From: Actinostola sp. cb2023
Lineage: Eukaryota; Cnidaria; Anthozoa; Actiniaria; Actinostolidae
Length of the DNA stretch: 64,000 nt
Assembly: GCA_033675265.1 (NCBI GenBank)
Contig: JAUJYZ010000289.1
Span: forward strand, 561,685 to 625,684
Reading direction: 5' to 3'
In this document: positions 48,557 through 59,781 of the stretch, piece by piece
Layout: every line of letters begins with the position of its first letter
Numbering within the stretch: position 1 is the first letter of the stretch
The notes under the pieces: model-generated
Database searches by the model: none
Seen by the model: the letters and a program-made list of their open reading frames with translations, nothing else
Told to the model about the DNA's origin: nothing
Translations under genes and position numbers: made by a program

Positions 48557-48680
48557 ACATCCCTAACTTTGATTTGATAAGTGAATTCATGAACAAATAA
48601 AGTCGATTACTTTACAACACTATTCACTTCATGTGTAATCGATTTTCAAAAGAAAAAATTTCGTGTCATATACACTTTAA

Positions 48681-48789
48681 ATTCAAAGACAACAACTATA
48701 ATAACAATGAAGAGGCACTCCTCGACTATGACAAAGGCCTTTCTATTGCCATGATCAAAACGTTCCAAAATAAACTCGTGACGAGATAA
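48681..48789 (+). pseudogene. Ankyrin-repeat gene, 3' part after the insertion
   Basis: Joining 25,097 through one TTAA to 48,681 keeps the FWNVTEKVMKRPTVNPSSFKL frame open into KFKDNNYNNNEEALLDYDKGL, then SIAMIKTFQNKLVTR and TAA at 48,787. The join requires no base change, so this is the displaced C-terminus of the gene at 24,423. Confidence 0.7.
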
Positions 48790-49947
48790 GCGATCGCTTC
48801 TACAATAATAATACTGATTGTATAAACATAATCCAACTGTATTTTAATAGCATTTAACACAACAAAACAAAACAAAAGAATGACGATATTTACTGTGAGG
48901 ACTGTAAGAGCCACATGTGCTGAATAAGTACTTTTCCAGTTGCTTCGTGGACGATCATCTTTCGCTTCATCCAATGGCGACATTCAAGTTCAGGTCAAGA
49001 TCAGTCTTGCTCTTGCTTTTCTTGCAATCAGAGTAGTTCTTTTCAGCTTCAGAGTTCGTTGTTAAGTCAATAGTCATTATTTTGTCATTTTGTTCGTAGT
49101 TTGTGTTCACAGTTTTCTCATTTGCTTTTGATATTTCATAACATTTTGACTTTAACACTTTTTCAGATATGATATTGAGTCCACGGAACGACCTAGGTCT
49201 ACCGCTAACGGTGTGTGAGTTTGTATGTGAGATGAGCGTATTAGACATACTTCGTTCAAAAGTTTTTTTTCTCACGATCACAAGACGACATAACCATCCT
49301 TCGACCCTTCGACAAGGTTTGCGAAGAAAGAGGACGCGATGTGCGATGTCTCGTAAACCATGTGGTTTGAGCCTTCGATGATTATCTTAGCGGCCGGCAC
49401 AGGGCACATGCGCTGTAGAACCCAGTTGGCGGTTTGAAGCCAAAGACGAAGAACGCTCTGCATTTTTAGAGTCAGGTCTTCCACAGGAAGCCCGACTAAT
49501 GAAGGAAGAAAAGCAAGTATTTTGTAATAAATTTTTCGAAATGATGACTCAGAAGAAATGAAGAATGCTAGCTAACTGTCAGTGATCGAGGCATAATATC
49601 ATGAAAGATTGTTGTTGTTACTATGATGATTTTTTAGGGTTTTCTCTTCAGAGCATCTACATCTTTTCTTGAATAAACCTGCCCTTTTCCAAAACTCAAA
49701 TAAATATAACTATTCAGATATGAGCACCTCCCAAATATATCTCAACAGTAGAGTAGAGTGGTAGAGTAGAGTGTCAGCTTTGAAATTCATAGGATTTATT
49801 CAAGTAAATAATGTTTTACTATTCCACAACTCTTTAATGTTAAAGTTGCGTTTGAAAGTTTCTTGGTACAGTATACAATCCCTTGCTTAAAGGTGCATGT
49901 AAAGTCAATACATTGTTTTATTGTTGTTTCAACACAAGAACTGTTAA
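48790..49947. other. No gene recognised
   Basis: Minus-strand open frames at 48,726-49,281 include hydrophobic runs, but the last one is partly antisense to the ankyrin-gene tail and the frames do not join. A GTAGAGTAGAGTG short repeat lies near 49,753. Nothing else is supported. Confidence 0.4.
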
Positions 49948-50654
49948 AGGGGCAGTGTCAAGCCATATGACCGCGTAAGCCTGGGTACGAAGAAGCGAGA
50001 AATAATAAAAGTCCACCATGGACTTTTATTATTAGCGATGTTTTCAATCCGTTTCCATCAACATTAATCATGTTTGTTCAAGCGTCTAATGGATCTCTAG
50101 TAATTATTCAAAGCATGTTCTTCATTTTCAACAATTCCTAGTGGAGATTATTTCATCTTAGAACTGACTTTGAAGCCGTTGAAAAAAGTGTCGAACAGCC
50201 GTAGAAAGGCAGCCCGCCATCATCCTCGAGTGAAGAAAACCGAATTGTAAACTGGCAATTCTGGTCGATTGCGAAGGAATCTTGATCATCAATCGTAGGT
50301 GCAGTACTGTTCATGACTTTTGAAGAGAAAACCTCACGTAGAACGACTTGTAAACCCGGTGAGCTTCCCACCATCTACTTATGTGTTGGGCTTCCTGTGT
50401 TTTATTTGATCGGCCGTTGGAAAATGATATCGCCGTGAATTCACATCTAAAATTCAGTCCTTTTGATATATGGAAGTTCTAATATTGCTTTCTAAATAAA
50501 GATTAGTATCTACATGAGTCCTGTAGGTCATTTATTTAGCGATTAGAACGGTTTTAGGGGGGTTTTGTAACTCTCTACCGGGCAAGGTAGGCTTCTCAAC
50601 CGAGTGTTATTGTTTTGATTTTAATGCGCATGCGTGAGGCTTGACACTGCCCCT
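49948..50654. mobile_element. 707-bp TTAA-flanked non-autonomous element
   Basis: AGGGGCAGTGTCAAGCC at the left is the exact inverse of GGCTTGACACTGCCCCT at the right; TTAA abuts both (49,944-49,947; 50,655-50,658). The interior shows no transposase. A solitary end of the same type occurs near 13,918. Confidence 0.85.
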
Positions 50655-50658
50655 TTAA

Positions 50659-50999
50659 ATATTTGCAACGAGAGTAAAAATACATTTGTGTTTTACGAGG
50701 TGCATGTGTGTTTATTTTACAATATCAAACCAATATACATTTTTGTTGTTGCACTGAGTACAAGACTGTCTTCATTCAGCATACACATACTATTTTTAGA
50801 ATGTGGGACAAATATTACAAAATAAAACCTCATGTATATGGGTGTATTTGAAAGTTTACAATATAACCCAGCATATTAAAATCATGCAATGGCTCCACCA
50901 CCTGTAGCAATAACAAAAACGTTTGTATAACAAGTCAAAAATGCATATTATTGCATAAAAGTGTTGTTTCTAGTCCCCACACTCAAACAACAACATTCA
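50659..50999. other. No gene recognised
   Basis: AT-rich spacer between two TTAA-associated elements; no motif or repeat seen. Confidence 0.4.
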
Positions 51000-51003
51000 T
51001 TAA

Positions 51004-51260
51004 GAGCCATTGTCAGTAAATTTCGAGAATCGCGCGACAGTTGTAAAAAATCAAATACAATTTTATTTCACCAATGTGACCCCTTGGGTGAACTCTTTTC
51101 GAAAATCATAGTAAAAAGTTCCAGCTCTTTTTATTTTTTTCAAAATTTACGAAAGTTCAAATTACCGGCTGACGCGCTCTTAGGCCCATGTGAAAAGTCG
51201 AAATTTTGTGCAAGTTCAGCAAGCTCGTGCTCCAAAATGGAAACTCGTATCGCATTACAA
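51004..51260 (+). mobile_element. Diverged left end of a family-B relative
   Basis: After TTAA (51,000-51,003) the sequence starts GAGCCATTG and follows the family-B terminus block by block: TTTTATTTCACCAA, then GTGAACT(C/A)TTTC, GAAAATCATA, TTTTTTATTTT and ACGAAAGTTC match CATTTTATTTCACCAA, GTGAACTATTTC, GAAAATCATA and so on. No matching right end was found, so it is a fragment or a differently bounded element. Confidence 0.6.
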
Positions 51261-51269
51261 ATTTAGAAT

Positions 51270-52258
51270 CACGATATCTAATGTTTCCACTGTATAAAAT
51301 ACTAAAAATAATTTTTAAATGATATATTTTAACCTCGGTAATGTGCCGTTGTTTTCACTACCTGGGAGTACTCAAGAAAACACCTAAATTTTGGCCGTTT
51401 CTAGACCCCTATATTGATGTGGGGTATATATTGTTTAGGGCCAAAAAATAGTCTGAAGCCAAGTTTAAACCATCTAGTTTGTACTCTCAAAATCCCTGAG
51501 TTGGCCCGCAAATTCCCTGCTCTGTAGAATGAAATCTATCCAGGCAATTTTGGCCAATATTGCACCCTTCACGCAACAGTGATTTTGTCTTAACGTTTTC
51601 GGTTCATAGCTGGCTCTGATTTTAGAAGCAGCCTCGAAAACAATTTTAGTGTTTCTTTTTTATAAGAGCTTAAAATTGAGCTATTTTAAACTCAGTTCGA
51701 GATATTTTCTTGTTGTTGCTGTATTGTACAGTACTGATTAGACGAGGTAAATGTAAACAAACTGAATAAATTAAAGTAACCGTCACGCAATAATCAGTCG
51801 ATAGAAATTTTAAAGCTTATCACTTTTTAGTGTTGAAAGTATTAACTAAGTAAGTCGTATTTGGTATAGGAATGGGCGACATTATCAATTCATTTGCCAA
51901 ATATTAGTATGGTAGTAATAAAATGAAGGCTCGAGCCCATCTAAAATCGCACGATTCAAGTTTGATTCAAGATTCACGATTCAATTGAACCCTGTGTTGA
52001 AAGTTCAACATGCATAGTGGTTTGTATTATCCTAGCTTTTTCAGGAAAAAGTAATAAAGGTTTGTCTTCGAATTTTATTACTCGGGCAATTCCGGAGGTG
52101 CCCGAGTTATAGAATACGCTTTCTTTTTATTTTTTTTATTTTTTTTGGTTGTACACAGAATGCGAAGTATTTGTTCATATCGAGTTTCAGGCCGAAATCC
52201 GAATTATTTGTTTGTATCGAGTTTCAAGATTGCTCAGTCGAATGAAAGAACTACCTCC
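51270..52258. other. No gene recognised
   Basis: Only a short hairpin (CTCGGGCAATTCCGGAGGTGC to CCGAG near 52,081-52,108) and a T-rich run near 52,125 are seen. The long stretch shows no open frame with recognisable motifs. Confidence 0.4.
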
Positions 52259-53112
52259 ATCTCACCACAGGTAGCCCAAGCTCACTGTTTGTGGCTATTT
52301 ATTAGAGATATATTTGACTAAACGAAACATGGAATAACATCGTTGAATTTTAATAAAATCCAATAAGACTTACATGGTGTCTTCTTTATATACTTGGTTA
52401 TCCTCCTGCTGAGTTACAGCGAATTTCGTTAAGGTTTAGCTGCTTTTCCCTTCCCTTGCCACTCATCAGAGGAGGAAAGGTAGGAAGCGAACGCCGCCAA
52501 GACGCCATCGGAGTGCTCAAGTCAATGCCAAATAACTCGTCGAAAAATGCTTCCAGCCCAAATATTCCTTCGCAGAGGTTTGAAGGGATAAATTCGCCAC
52601 GCTTTCATGCCAACAGAATAAAACGGCCGCTTTTTAAAAGCCACAAGCCCCCAACGCATTCCAGAAATCGGCTCCTCAAAATCCCAAATTGTTCGCGACG
52701 CCGAAAACTATGGACAGCAAAAGCCGTTAAAAAGAAGAGAGAGCCTGGACCGAGGACAAATCATAATTTTGCTGTCCATAGTTTTCGGCGTCGCGAACAA
52801 TTTGGGATTTTGAGGAGCCGATTTCTGGAATGCGTTGGGGGCTTGTGGCTTTTAAAAAGCGGCCGGTTTTATTCTGTTGGCATGAAAGCGTAGCGAATTT
52901 ATCCCTTCAAACCTCTGCGAAGGAATATTTGGGCTGGAAGCATTTTTCAACGAGATATTTGGCATTGACTTGAGCACTCCGATGGCGTCTTGGCGGCGTT
53001 CGCTTCCTACCTTTCCTCCTCTTATGAGTGGCAAGGGAAAAGCAGCTAAACCTTAACGAAATTCGCTGTAACTCAGCAGGAGGATAACCAAGTATATAAA
53101 GAAGACACCATG

Positions 53113-56100
53113 TAGTGGGGCGGATATGTGCAGATTTTGGCCTGAATTGTTCACTTTGTGTTAAAAGCATGAAACTTTCAGGAATACTAGTATTTTTTAT
53201 GCTTATTAATATCTGATATAGTGCCATCGCAGAATTTTCTGCTAAAGGGTGTTTTAGAGCGTTTTCCAAAATGGCCGCCATCTTGACCGGAAGTAAAATG
53301 CGACATTACCGGAAATAAATACATTTCCACTTAAACTACCAAAGTGAGTCTCTATACTTGATTCTATTTGTTTGGAATATATTTATTTTATAGAATGACG
53401 AATTAAAGTGAAAATTTAGCTTAAATAGAGCTATTTCTTAGCTAAAGAGGAAGTAAAATGAATCTGAACCTGAAGTTACCCAGAATGCTCAAGTATATTA
53501 CCCAGAATGCTCATGTGTATTCTAATTTGCATATTGTGTCCGCCATTATCATCGACAGAGATGAAGGTAAGTGAGCTTCACTATTTGTACTGTAAGTTTT
53601 CGTATTTTTAAATGTAAGTTTTTGAGTATTTAAAAATACTCAAAAACTTACATTTAATGCCATATTTGATTGCAAAATAGGAATTAGTTATTTTATTATA
53701 AATTGAAATGTCCAACTTTCGCTATATAGTTCTGTTATGGATGACCAAGACAGCAGGCCAAACTGTTCACTAAAAACAGACTGGACTCGTTGTGTAATTT
53801 GCCAAGAAAAAAAACAATGAGCCATTACAGTGCCCAGCCAACTCAAAGCGTTCTGATGTGGGAGCTGGCTACAAAACCTTGGCCTGTAATATTCAGAAAT
53901 TTGCAAATCTCGGGTATATGCCAGTAGAAATAAATATTTCTCGATTAGACGAAGGCGATGGTATAGAGGAGACGTTCTCGAGATGTACGGCACGCTGGCA
54001 TAGAAGCTGTTACGCTCTTTTCAACTCGACTAAGTTTAGAAGAGCCGAGAAGAGGCATTCCAGTCAGCATGGGGAGTCCATTGGTGAAAAGTTTATCCGT
54101 TCCAATGTCAGTGGGGCTGATGAAAATACGTGCTTTTTATGTGAAGAAATTGGAAGTAAACCTCTTCATAGTGTCTCAACCTTGGGCCTGGATGCTCGAG
54201 TACGGGATTGTGCGTCTGTGTTAGAAGACGAAAAGCTATTAGTTTATCTTAGTGGAGGAGATCTTATTGCAGTGGAGGCAAAATATCACGCTCATTGCTT
54301 GTCTCTGTTGTACAGAAGAGCACAACACGCAAAGGATGAGGTCGTGGGGGAAGTAAGCGATAAACCTCATCGTCTTGATGGTATCGCGCTAGCTGAACTT
54401 GTGTCCTATATTGATGATTCGTGTACTAGTGATACAACTAAGCTACCAGTGTTTAAACTAGCTGACCTGGCGAGGATGTATCAGTCCTGTAGGGAGCAGC
54501 TCAGTAAAAATTCAGAGACCCGTGTGAACACTTCACGTCTTAAAGAACGCATTCTTATGCATGTTCCTGAACTCGAGGCTTACAACAAAGGACGCGATAT
54601 ATATTTGGCTTTGAAGAAAGATGTTGGAGCAGTGTTGCTGAAAGTGCACATGGAAGATTGTGATGAAGAAGCGATGCATCTAGCAAAAACTGCTGCCATT
54701 TTGCGCAAAGATATGTTTGCAAATAAGTACTCATTTACTGGGTCATTTGAGCCTCATTCTCAGGCTAATTCTATTCCAGCATCACTGTTGTCCTTCGTAA
54801 ATATGGTTTTGTATGGCCCAAATATTGAAACACAAACCCATAGCTCATCTAAAGGCCAGGCCGGTCTTACCATCTCACAACTGTTGCAGTACAACAGCTA
54901 TCTTCGTCGCCGCGATGGAGAAGTGAAGCATGAGCGACGAAACAAATCACGTGAGACGCCACTTCCCATATATGTAGGACTATCAATTCATGCAAAGACT
55001 CGTAGCCGAGACCTTGTTGAGAATATGCACGACCTAGGACTCAGTGTATCATATGATAGAGTCTTGGCCATCTCAACAGATTTGGGGAATGAAGTCTGCC
55101 GCCGTTACAAAGATGAGGGTGCAGTCTGTCCTTCCAATCTTCGCCTGGATTTGTTTACCACCGCTGCAGTTGACAACATTGATCACAATCCCAGTTCAAC
55201 CACCGCGCACGACTCCTTTCACGGAACTGGGATATCTTTGTTTCAACACCCTACAACTGAAGAACCTGGTACAACTCGACCGTGTATAAACATAATACAA
55301 TCAACCGCCAACACGAAGTCTGTAGAGCAATTACCAAAGTCATATACGGACGTTGCACCAGTCAATTACGTAAACAAAAGTGCTCCAGTTGCAGAAATCT
55401 CCATGCAACAGCTACACACTGCTAGAAGTTCTGTGGCTTGTGGTCTCAAAGATGAAACCAACTGGTTAGATAATATGGAGAGTGTCATAACCAATCACGA
55501 GGGCCTGCAAGAAGGGCAACAAGTTTCCTGGGCTGCATTTCACTCACGCGATCAGCACAACAGTCACCAATCGACTGCTATATCGGCTTTATTACCACTG
55601 TTCCCAGATCAAGCCAAGTCCGTTGCTATGATCCGCCATTCCATGGATATCATTAAGCTTTCTGTAAATCATCTGAACCCCGGCCAAGTTCCAGTTATCG
55701 CCTTCGATCAGCCACTGTATGCTGTTGCAAAGGAAATACAGTGGAACTGGAGGGAGAAATATGGAGAAGATAAGTCATATGGAAAGTACAAAGAAGATCT
55801 TAACCATGGAAACAACGCCCTCGCATTTGACAGCTGGTGTAGTCAACAAGTAGTCACAGTACCCCAATTTCAATACTGGTATACGGCAATGCAGCTTGAA
55901 GTGCTCCTCCTGGTTTTTCTCAAGTCACTTCGTCAAGCCGACTTTCCCTTGTACACCGACACACTTTGTAAAATGTTACCATGGTTTTTCGCCATGAACC
56001 ATACTAATTATGCTCGGTGGCTGCCCATACATCTGCGTGACATGTGTGCACTTGGCGAGATGGTTCCAGATGTTGCATCAGTATTCCATAAGGGCTTGTT

Positions 56101-58682
56101 CACCGTTCACAAATCACCTAAACGGTTCTCTGCCATTGCGATAGATCAAGCCCATGAGCAAAATAATGCTATGGTTAAAGGTGATGGTGGGGCTGTAGGC
56201 CTGACAGAAAACCCAAGCGCTCTTCGCAGATGGATGCTATCTGGACCAGAAATAGCTAGGCTGGTGAACGAGTTCGAGGCGGGAATGGCACCTGAGACAA
56301 ATGTTGGAGATACTTCACTTCATCATGAAGCACAGAAAAGTTTCCAGGTCTCTTTCTACAAAGACGTAAAATCGCTCGTCTCAACTATGGAAGACTTAGG
56401 AAATCCATTCCTGGAAGAAACACAAGATCTGGTAGTACTTCACAGCAAGGTAATCACAGAAGTACCAGGAGTATCCAGGATGCGCGAAATTGAAGTTGTT
56501 GGAAGAAAGCAGTTTGAAGCATTTATCACTGAGCGACTCGTTGAGCGGAAGAAACCATTATCTGAACCGATAAAGAGAAACAAACTCTGTTTTTTTCAAT
56601 GTTCGTCAAAGAAGGTGTCTAAGGCAACACAGCAACTGTCCTCCATGAAGAGAGATTGTTCCCTTTTCTCTCGGCTTTACATATCATGCCAGACAAGAGA
56701 CGGTGACATAGATGAATTCTTTAAACACGAGAACCAAGGATGCCCTCCATCATTATCTGATCAAGGAAATTTGTGTCTCCCAAAGAAGAAATCGGAGCTT
56801 GCGGACTGCCTGAAAACGCACACTACACCACTGACTGAGATGCCAGGAGATATCGATGTAACAATCATTGATGGAGCTGTTGTAGTTAATATGGTGAAAC
56901 CTGGGATAGATGAAAGAACTTGCTCAGAGTATGCCACAGGTTCTTTCATTCCATACATCAAAGCTCAGCTTCGCCATGTCCGTCGCCTGGATGTCATATG
57001 GGATGAATATGTCGAGAACAGTCTGAAAGCGACAACGCGATGTAAGCGTGGATCCGGTGTGAGGCAGCGTGTTGAGGCAGACAACCGACTTCCACGAAAA
57101 TGGCAAGACTTTCTACGAGTAGACGAGAACAAGCGAGAATTATTTAAGTTTCTTGCTGAGTGTGTAGTAGCGTCCACTGATGCCCAGAAGCAGGTTATCT
57201 CCACTTATGGCGAGCAAGTCTTGTGCAGCATTCCACGTGAGAGTATCTCAAGCCTAGCTCCATGCAAACACGAAGAGGCTGACACAAGAATGCTGCTACA
57301 TGCGGCAGACGCAGTACAGTCTGGCCATAACAAGATCCTCTTGCGCACTGTTGACACTGACGTCCTTGTGCTAGCTGTGGCATGTGTGCAAAAGATTCAA
57401 CTGCGTCAAGATAGCGATGATGCATGCATCGAGCTTTGGGTTGCGTTTGGAGCTGGAACGCATCTTCGCTACATTGCTGCCCATGAGATATCCAGAAGTC
57501 TCAATCCAGAAGTCTCTATTGCGCTACCAGTATTCCATGCGTTTACTGGATGCGATACTGTATCTTGTTTTGCTGGAAGGGGGAAGAAGACAGCGTTAGC
57601 AACGTGGGACTCTTATCCAGATGTTACCACTGCCTTCATTAACTTAGCTAATAGTCCCTCTGAGGTCAGCGACACGTGTTTGACAAGTCAGGAACGGTTT
57701 GTAGTACTACTATATGACAGGACAAGCAGCAAAGCAGCCGTCAATGATGTTCGAAAGCAGCTGTTTGTACAGAAGGGCAGACAGTTTGATGCCATCCCAC
57801 CAACGAGAGCAGCGCTGTTGGAGCACTGCAAACGTACAGCCTATCAGGCAGGCCACATCTGGGGGCAGGCTCTGACTCCGAGCCCTGTACTTCCGAGTCC
57901 ACAAGATTGGGGTTGGACCTTGGATGGTGGTGTTTGGACTCCTTTCTGGACAACATTGCCTGATGTAACACGGTCTTGTCAGGAACTTGTTCAATGTGGA
58001 TGCAAGAAGGGATGTAGAGCAAGATGTTCTTGTGTTAAAGCCGGTTTGAACTGCACGGCCCTCTGTAGGTGCATAGAAGATGGGTGCGACAATACATAAA
58101 GAACTGGGTCATGAAAGATATAAATGTTTGCCCTTATAATATGAACATCATGACTTTGCACATTGGACTTTTAAAAACAATGACACTGTTCTCCTTGGTT
58201 GATTGTAGTTTAATATCTATAAAAAACGAATTTCAAGCTTCAAAAATGTTTGAAATTTCTAGAAAGTATATTTTGGGGGGTTCAAAATACCTGCTATCCA
58301 AAGCCAGTTTGGCTTTCAATCAATGTGCCCCGTAGTGACCATATGTAATAAATGTTTTTCCTAAGAAAATTAAACGTTTTATATTGACTCTTCAACAAGA
58401 AAGCCGATGTTAATGTTATCTGCTTGATTCTAAATTACGTACGAGCATAATGACTGCTTTCAAAGCTCTCAAATACATCTTTTGACCTAACTTCCGGTTC
58501 ATGAAATTTCACTTCCGGTACAAAATGGCCGCCATTTTGAAAATTTCTTTTAAATCCGTAACATGGCTTTTTTCGCGATGGCACTATATCCATATTTGTT
58601 CGACATCTTGAAGGCTATCTTTTCGCCAAATTTCATGCTTTTAACAGAAAGTGAACAATCCATGCACATATCCGCCCCACTA
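53113..58682 (+). mobile_element. Academ element with XPG-like nuclease (AcademX-type)
   Basis: Inverted ends start TAGTGGGGCGGATATGTGCA on both sides and continue imperfectly for about 60 bases (GTTCACTTT(G/C)TGTTAAAAGC); weaker inverted similarity reaches AAAATGGCCGCCAT, about 160 bases from the left end and 140 from the right. The uninterrupted left arm of the host fold-back shows the empty site: CCATGTAAG became CCATG-element-ATGTAAG, so ATG (3 bp, or up to 5) was duplicated. It holds one long gene. A second, decayed copy of the gene is at 14.2-17.0 kb. Confidence 0.88.
53737..58099 (+). CDS. Academ transposase fused to XPG/FEN1-like nuclease and Cys-rich tail
   Basis: The long frame 53,858-58,099 has 1413 codons and no ATG at its head. 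The natural start is probably the ATG at 53,737, whose frame (CVICQE zinc-like motif) breaks at a run of eight A (53,807-53,814); one A fewer would join it to QCPANSK...GAGYKTL. N-terminal Cys/His segments (WHRSCY, CFLCEE, YHAHC) suggest zinc binding. The transposase part shows PLPIYVGLSIHAKTR, VIAFDQPLYAVAKEI (about 613), NYARWLPIHLRDM and AIAIDQAHEQNNAMVKGDGG (about 761). The C-terminal part has EEADTRMLLHAA (1137), RTVDTDVLVLAVA (1166) and HAFTGCDTVSCFAGRGKKTAL (1227); this order matches the acidic clusters and GCDY...GIGPK helix-hairpin of XPG/FEN1 nucleases. The end is a CxC-type cluster (CGCKKGCRARCSC). Such nucleases cut flapped DNA. One homopolymer break is the only damage seen. Confidence 0.85.
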
Positions 58683-59255
58683 ATGTAAGTCTTATTGAAT
58701 TTTATTAAAATTCAACGATGTTATTCCATGTTTCGTTTAGTCAAATATATCTCTAATAAATAGCCACAAACAGTGAGCTTGGGCTACCTGTGATCTCACA
58801 TACAAACACGCTGATTGTTATTTTTAGCAAGTGAGTTGATAGAGAAGCAGTTGTGTTTAATAAGCAGAAGAGAAATGAAGAAGCATGATTAACTGAAAAT
58901 AGTGTTATTGAAGCCTTTGTAAGCTTAAATATATTTAACAAAAACAAACGCGCCTTGAACTGTTATTGTCATTGTCATAACGTGCATTGGACGCATGATC
59001 AAAAAACAGGGTCAAGTATCGGAGATTGAGCAAAAGATAGATATCTACTTGTCATAATGCCCGAGTATACGCTCATTGAGCGTCTTGTTAAATTAAAATT
59101 TACACAGTAATCTTAAAGAGTCGATTTAAAGTTCTTGTGTTTGATGATGTGTCAAGTAATAAGTATGTGATTTTTCATTACATTTCTTTCTTTTTTTTCA
59201 AATGCATTCCATGATATATCTAAAAAGAGAGCCAAAAGGGTTGAAGTGATTAGCG

Positions 59256-59775
59256 TTATGTAGCCATATGCACTTGCCTACATGAGCAGCTTTGTAGCAT
59301 CTCCTGTAACAGGGCGACGTATGGAGCCTTCTTTCTCACTGGTTTCTCCGTAACATTGAGCTCAAATTGTGCGCAGGCAGATTGTAGAGTAGGAAGGGTA
59401 TGGCTCTTGATGGTGCCCTTTTTTCCCATAATGCACAGGTCGTGCTCCTCATAGGAGACAGGATGCTGAAGCTGAAACTTCGAAAAGATACCATGTCTTG
59501 CCTCCTGGTAGTGAAGCTCTTCATCAGCTGCCAGTAGGTCTTCCTCTTCTGGTGTCTGACGACGTGCCTTAGCAGCGAGCCTGGAGAAATAGGCAGTGAT
59601 TTGTTGCGTCGTCAAGAACTCGGAAACTCGAAACAACTTATTCTCACCATCACGACCGCGCTTTCTCCTCATCTCCTTGGATACTATCGAAGCCTCAACC
59701 TTGTTGCCTGTCACCTCTCCTATTTGGAATTGAGCTTCAAGATAGTCTGGCTGTGTCTTGTTGATCGAAACGATA
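59256..59775 (-). pseudogene. Family-A/B C-terminal fragment (minus)
   Basis: It reads DYLEAQFQIGEVTGNKVEAS, then VSKEMRRKRG, FLTTQQITAYFSRLAAKARR, LQHPVSYEEHDLC, KKAPYVALLQEM and an SCSCR tail, aligned with copy B (KYLNAKFNIGQVTGKKMD, ISSYFSRLAAKSR, LQHPIVFNQFDIC, RKAPYLSLLEEATSRCSC). The N-terminal and catalytic parts are absent. Confidence 0.8.
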
Positions 59776-59781
59776 GGTTTC

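Larger units (their letters stand above)
43441..48616 (+). mobile_element. Ty3-type (Metaviridae-like) LTR retrotransposon
   Basis: LTRs of about 160 bases (43,441-43,601 and 48,397-48,556) start TGTAATGTTG and end TTTACA. Order: LTR, primer-binding region, gag, pol (protease, reverse transcriptase, RNase H, integrase with GPY/F), polypurine tract, LTR. ACAC flanks both sides (43,437-43,440; 48,617-48,620), a 4-bp target duplication. The internal frames are open, and the two LTRs differ at only a few positions (for example CGGCCGC versus CGCCCGC), so it is young. There is no envelope-like frame. The 3' LTR carries an extra partial copy of its own end (48,557-48,616). Confidence 0.95.
43039..48676. 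mobile_element. TTAA MITE (second copy), split by an LTR retrotransposon
   Basis: The MITE pieces 43,039-43,440 and 48,621-48,676 together make about 454 bases, matching the MITE at 14,863-15,319 (shared GAAAATCGATTACATAT, GGTTCAGTATTTTGTGATTTGAG and GTGATATGCTAATTCGGTGACGTCA). Termini AGTGTATATGACACG are inverted and bordered by TTAA (43,035-43,038 shared with family B; 48,677-48,680). An LTR retrotransposon occupies 43,441-48,616. Confidence 0.85.
52266..58792. mobile_element. Fold-back element (~954 bp) split by an Academ element
   Basis: The two arms are almost fully complementary: CACAGGTAGCCCAAGCTCACTG starts at 52,266 and its inverse ends at 58,792; at the centre GTTCGCGACGCCGAAAAC (52,688) pairs with its inverse ending near 52,799 around a ~46-base loop. 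ATCTCAC stands directly outside both ends (52,259-52,265; 58,793-58,799), a 7-bp target duplication. The right arm is interrupted at 53,113-58,682. Translations of the arms are repeat shadows, not genes. Confidence 0.9.

Noticed and set aside
43441..48616. Possible endogenous retrovirus with an envelope gene
   Set aside because: After the integrase GPY/F module the frame runs to the polypurine tract with only an acidic Pro-rich tail; no signal peptide, membrane segment or extra frame is present.
48726..49281. Minus-strand open frames with two hydrophobic runs, resembling a receptor tail
   Set aside because: The downstream frame is partly antisense to the ankyrin-gene C-terminus, the two frames do not join, and no receptor motif is complete.
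52456..53034. Arg/Lys-rich frames present on both strands
   Set aside because: The same sequence read from the two arms of the fold-back element; no domain.
53113..58682. Idea that TA is the target duplication of the nuclease-type Academ element
   Set aside because: The empty site in the mirror arm shows that the sequence right of the element restarts at ATGTAAG, so the duplication includes ATG and the terminal TA belongs to the element or to a longer duplication.
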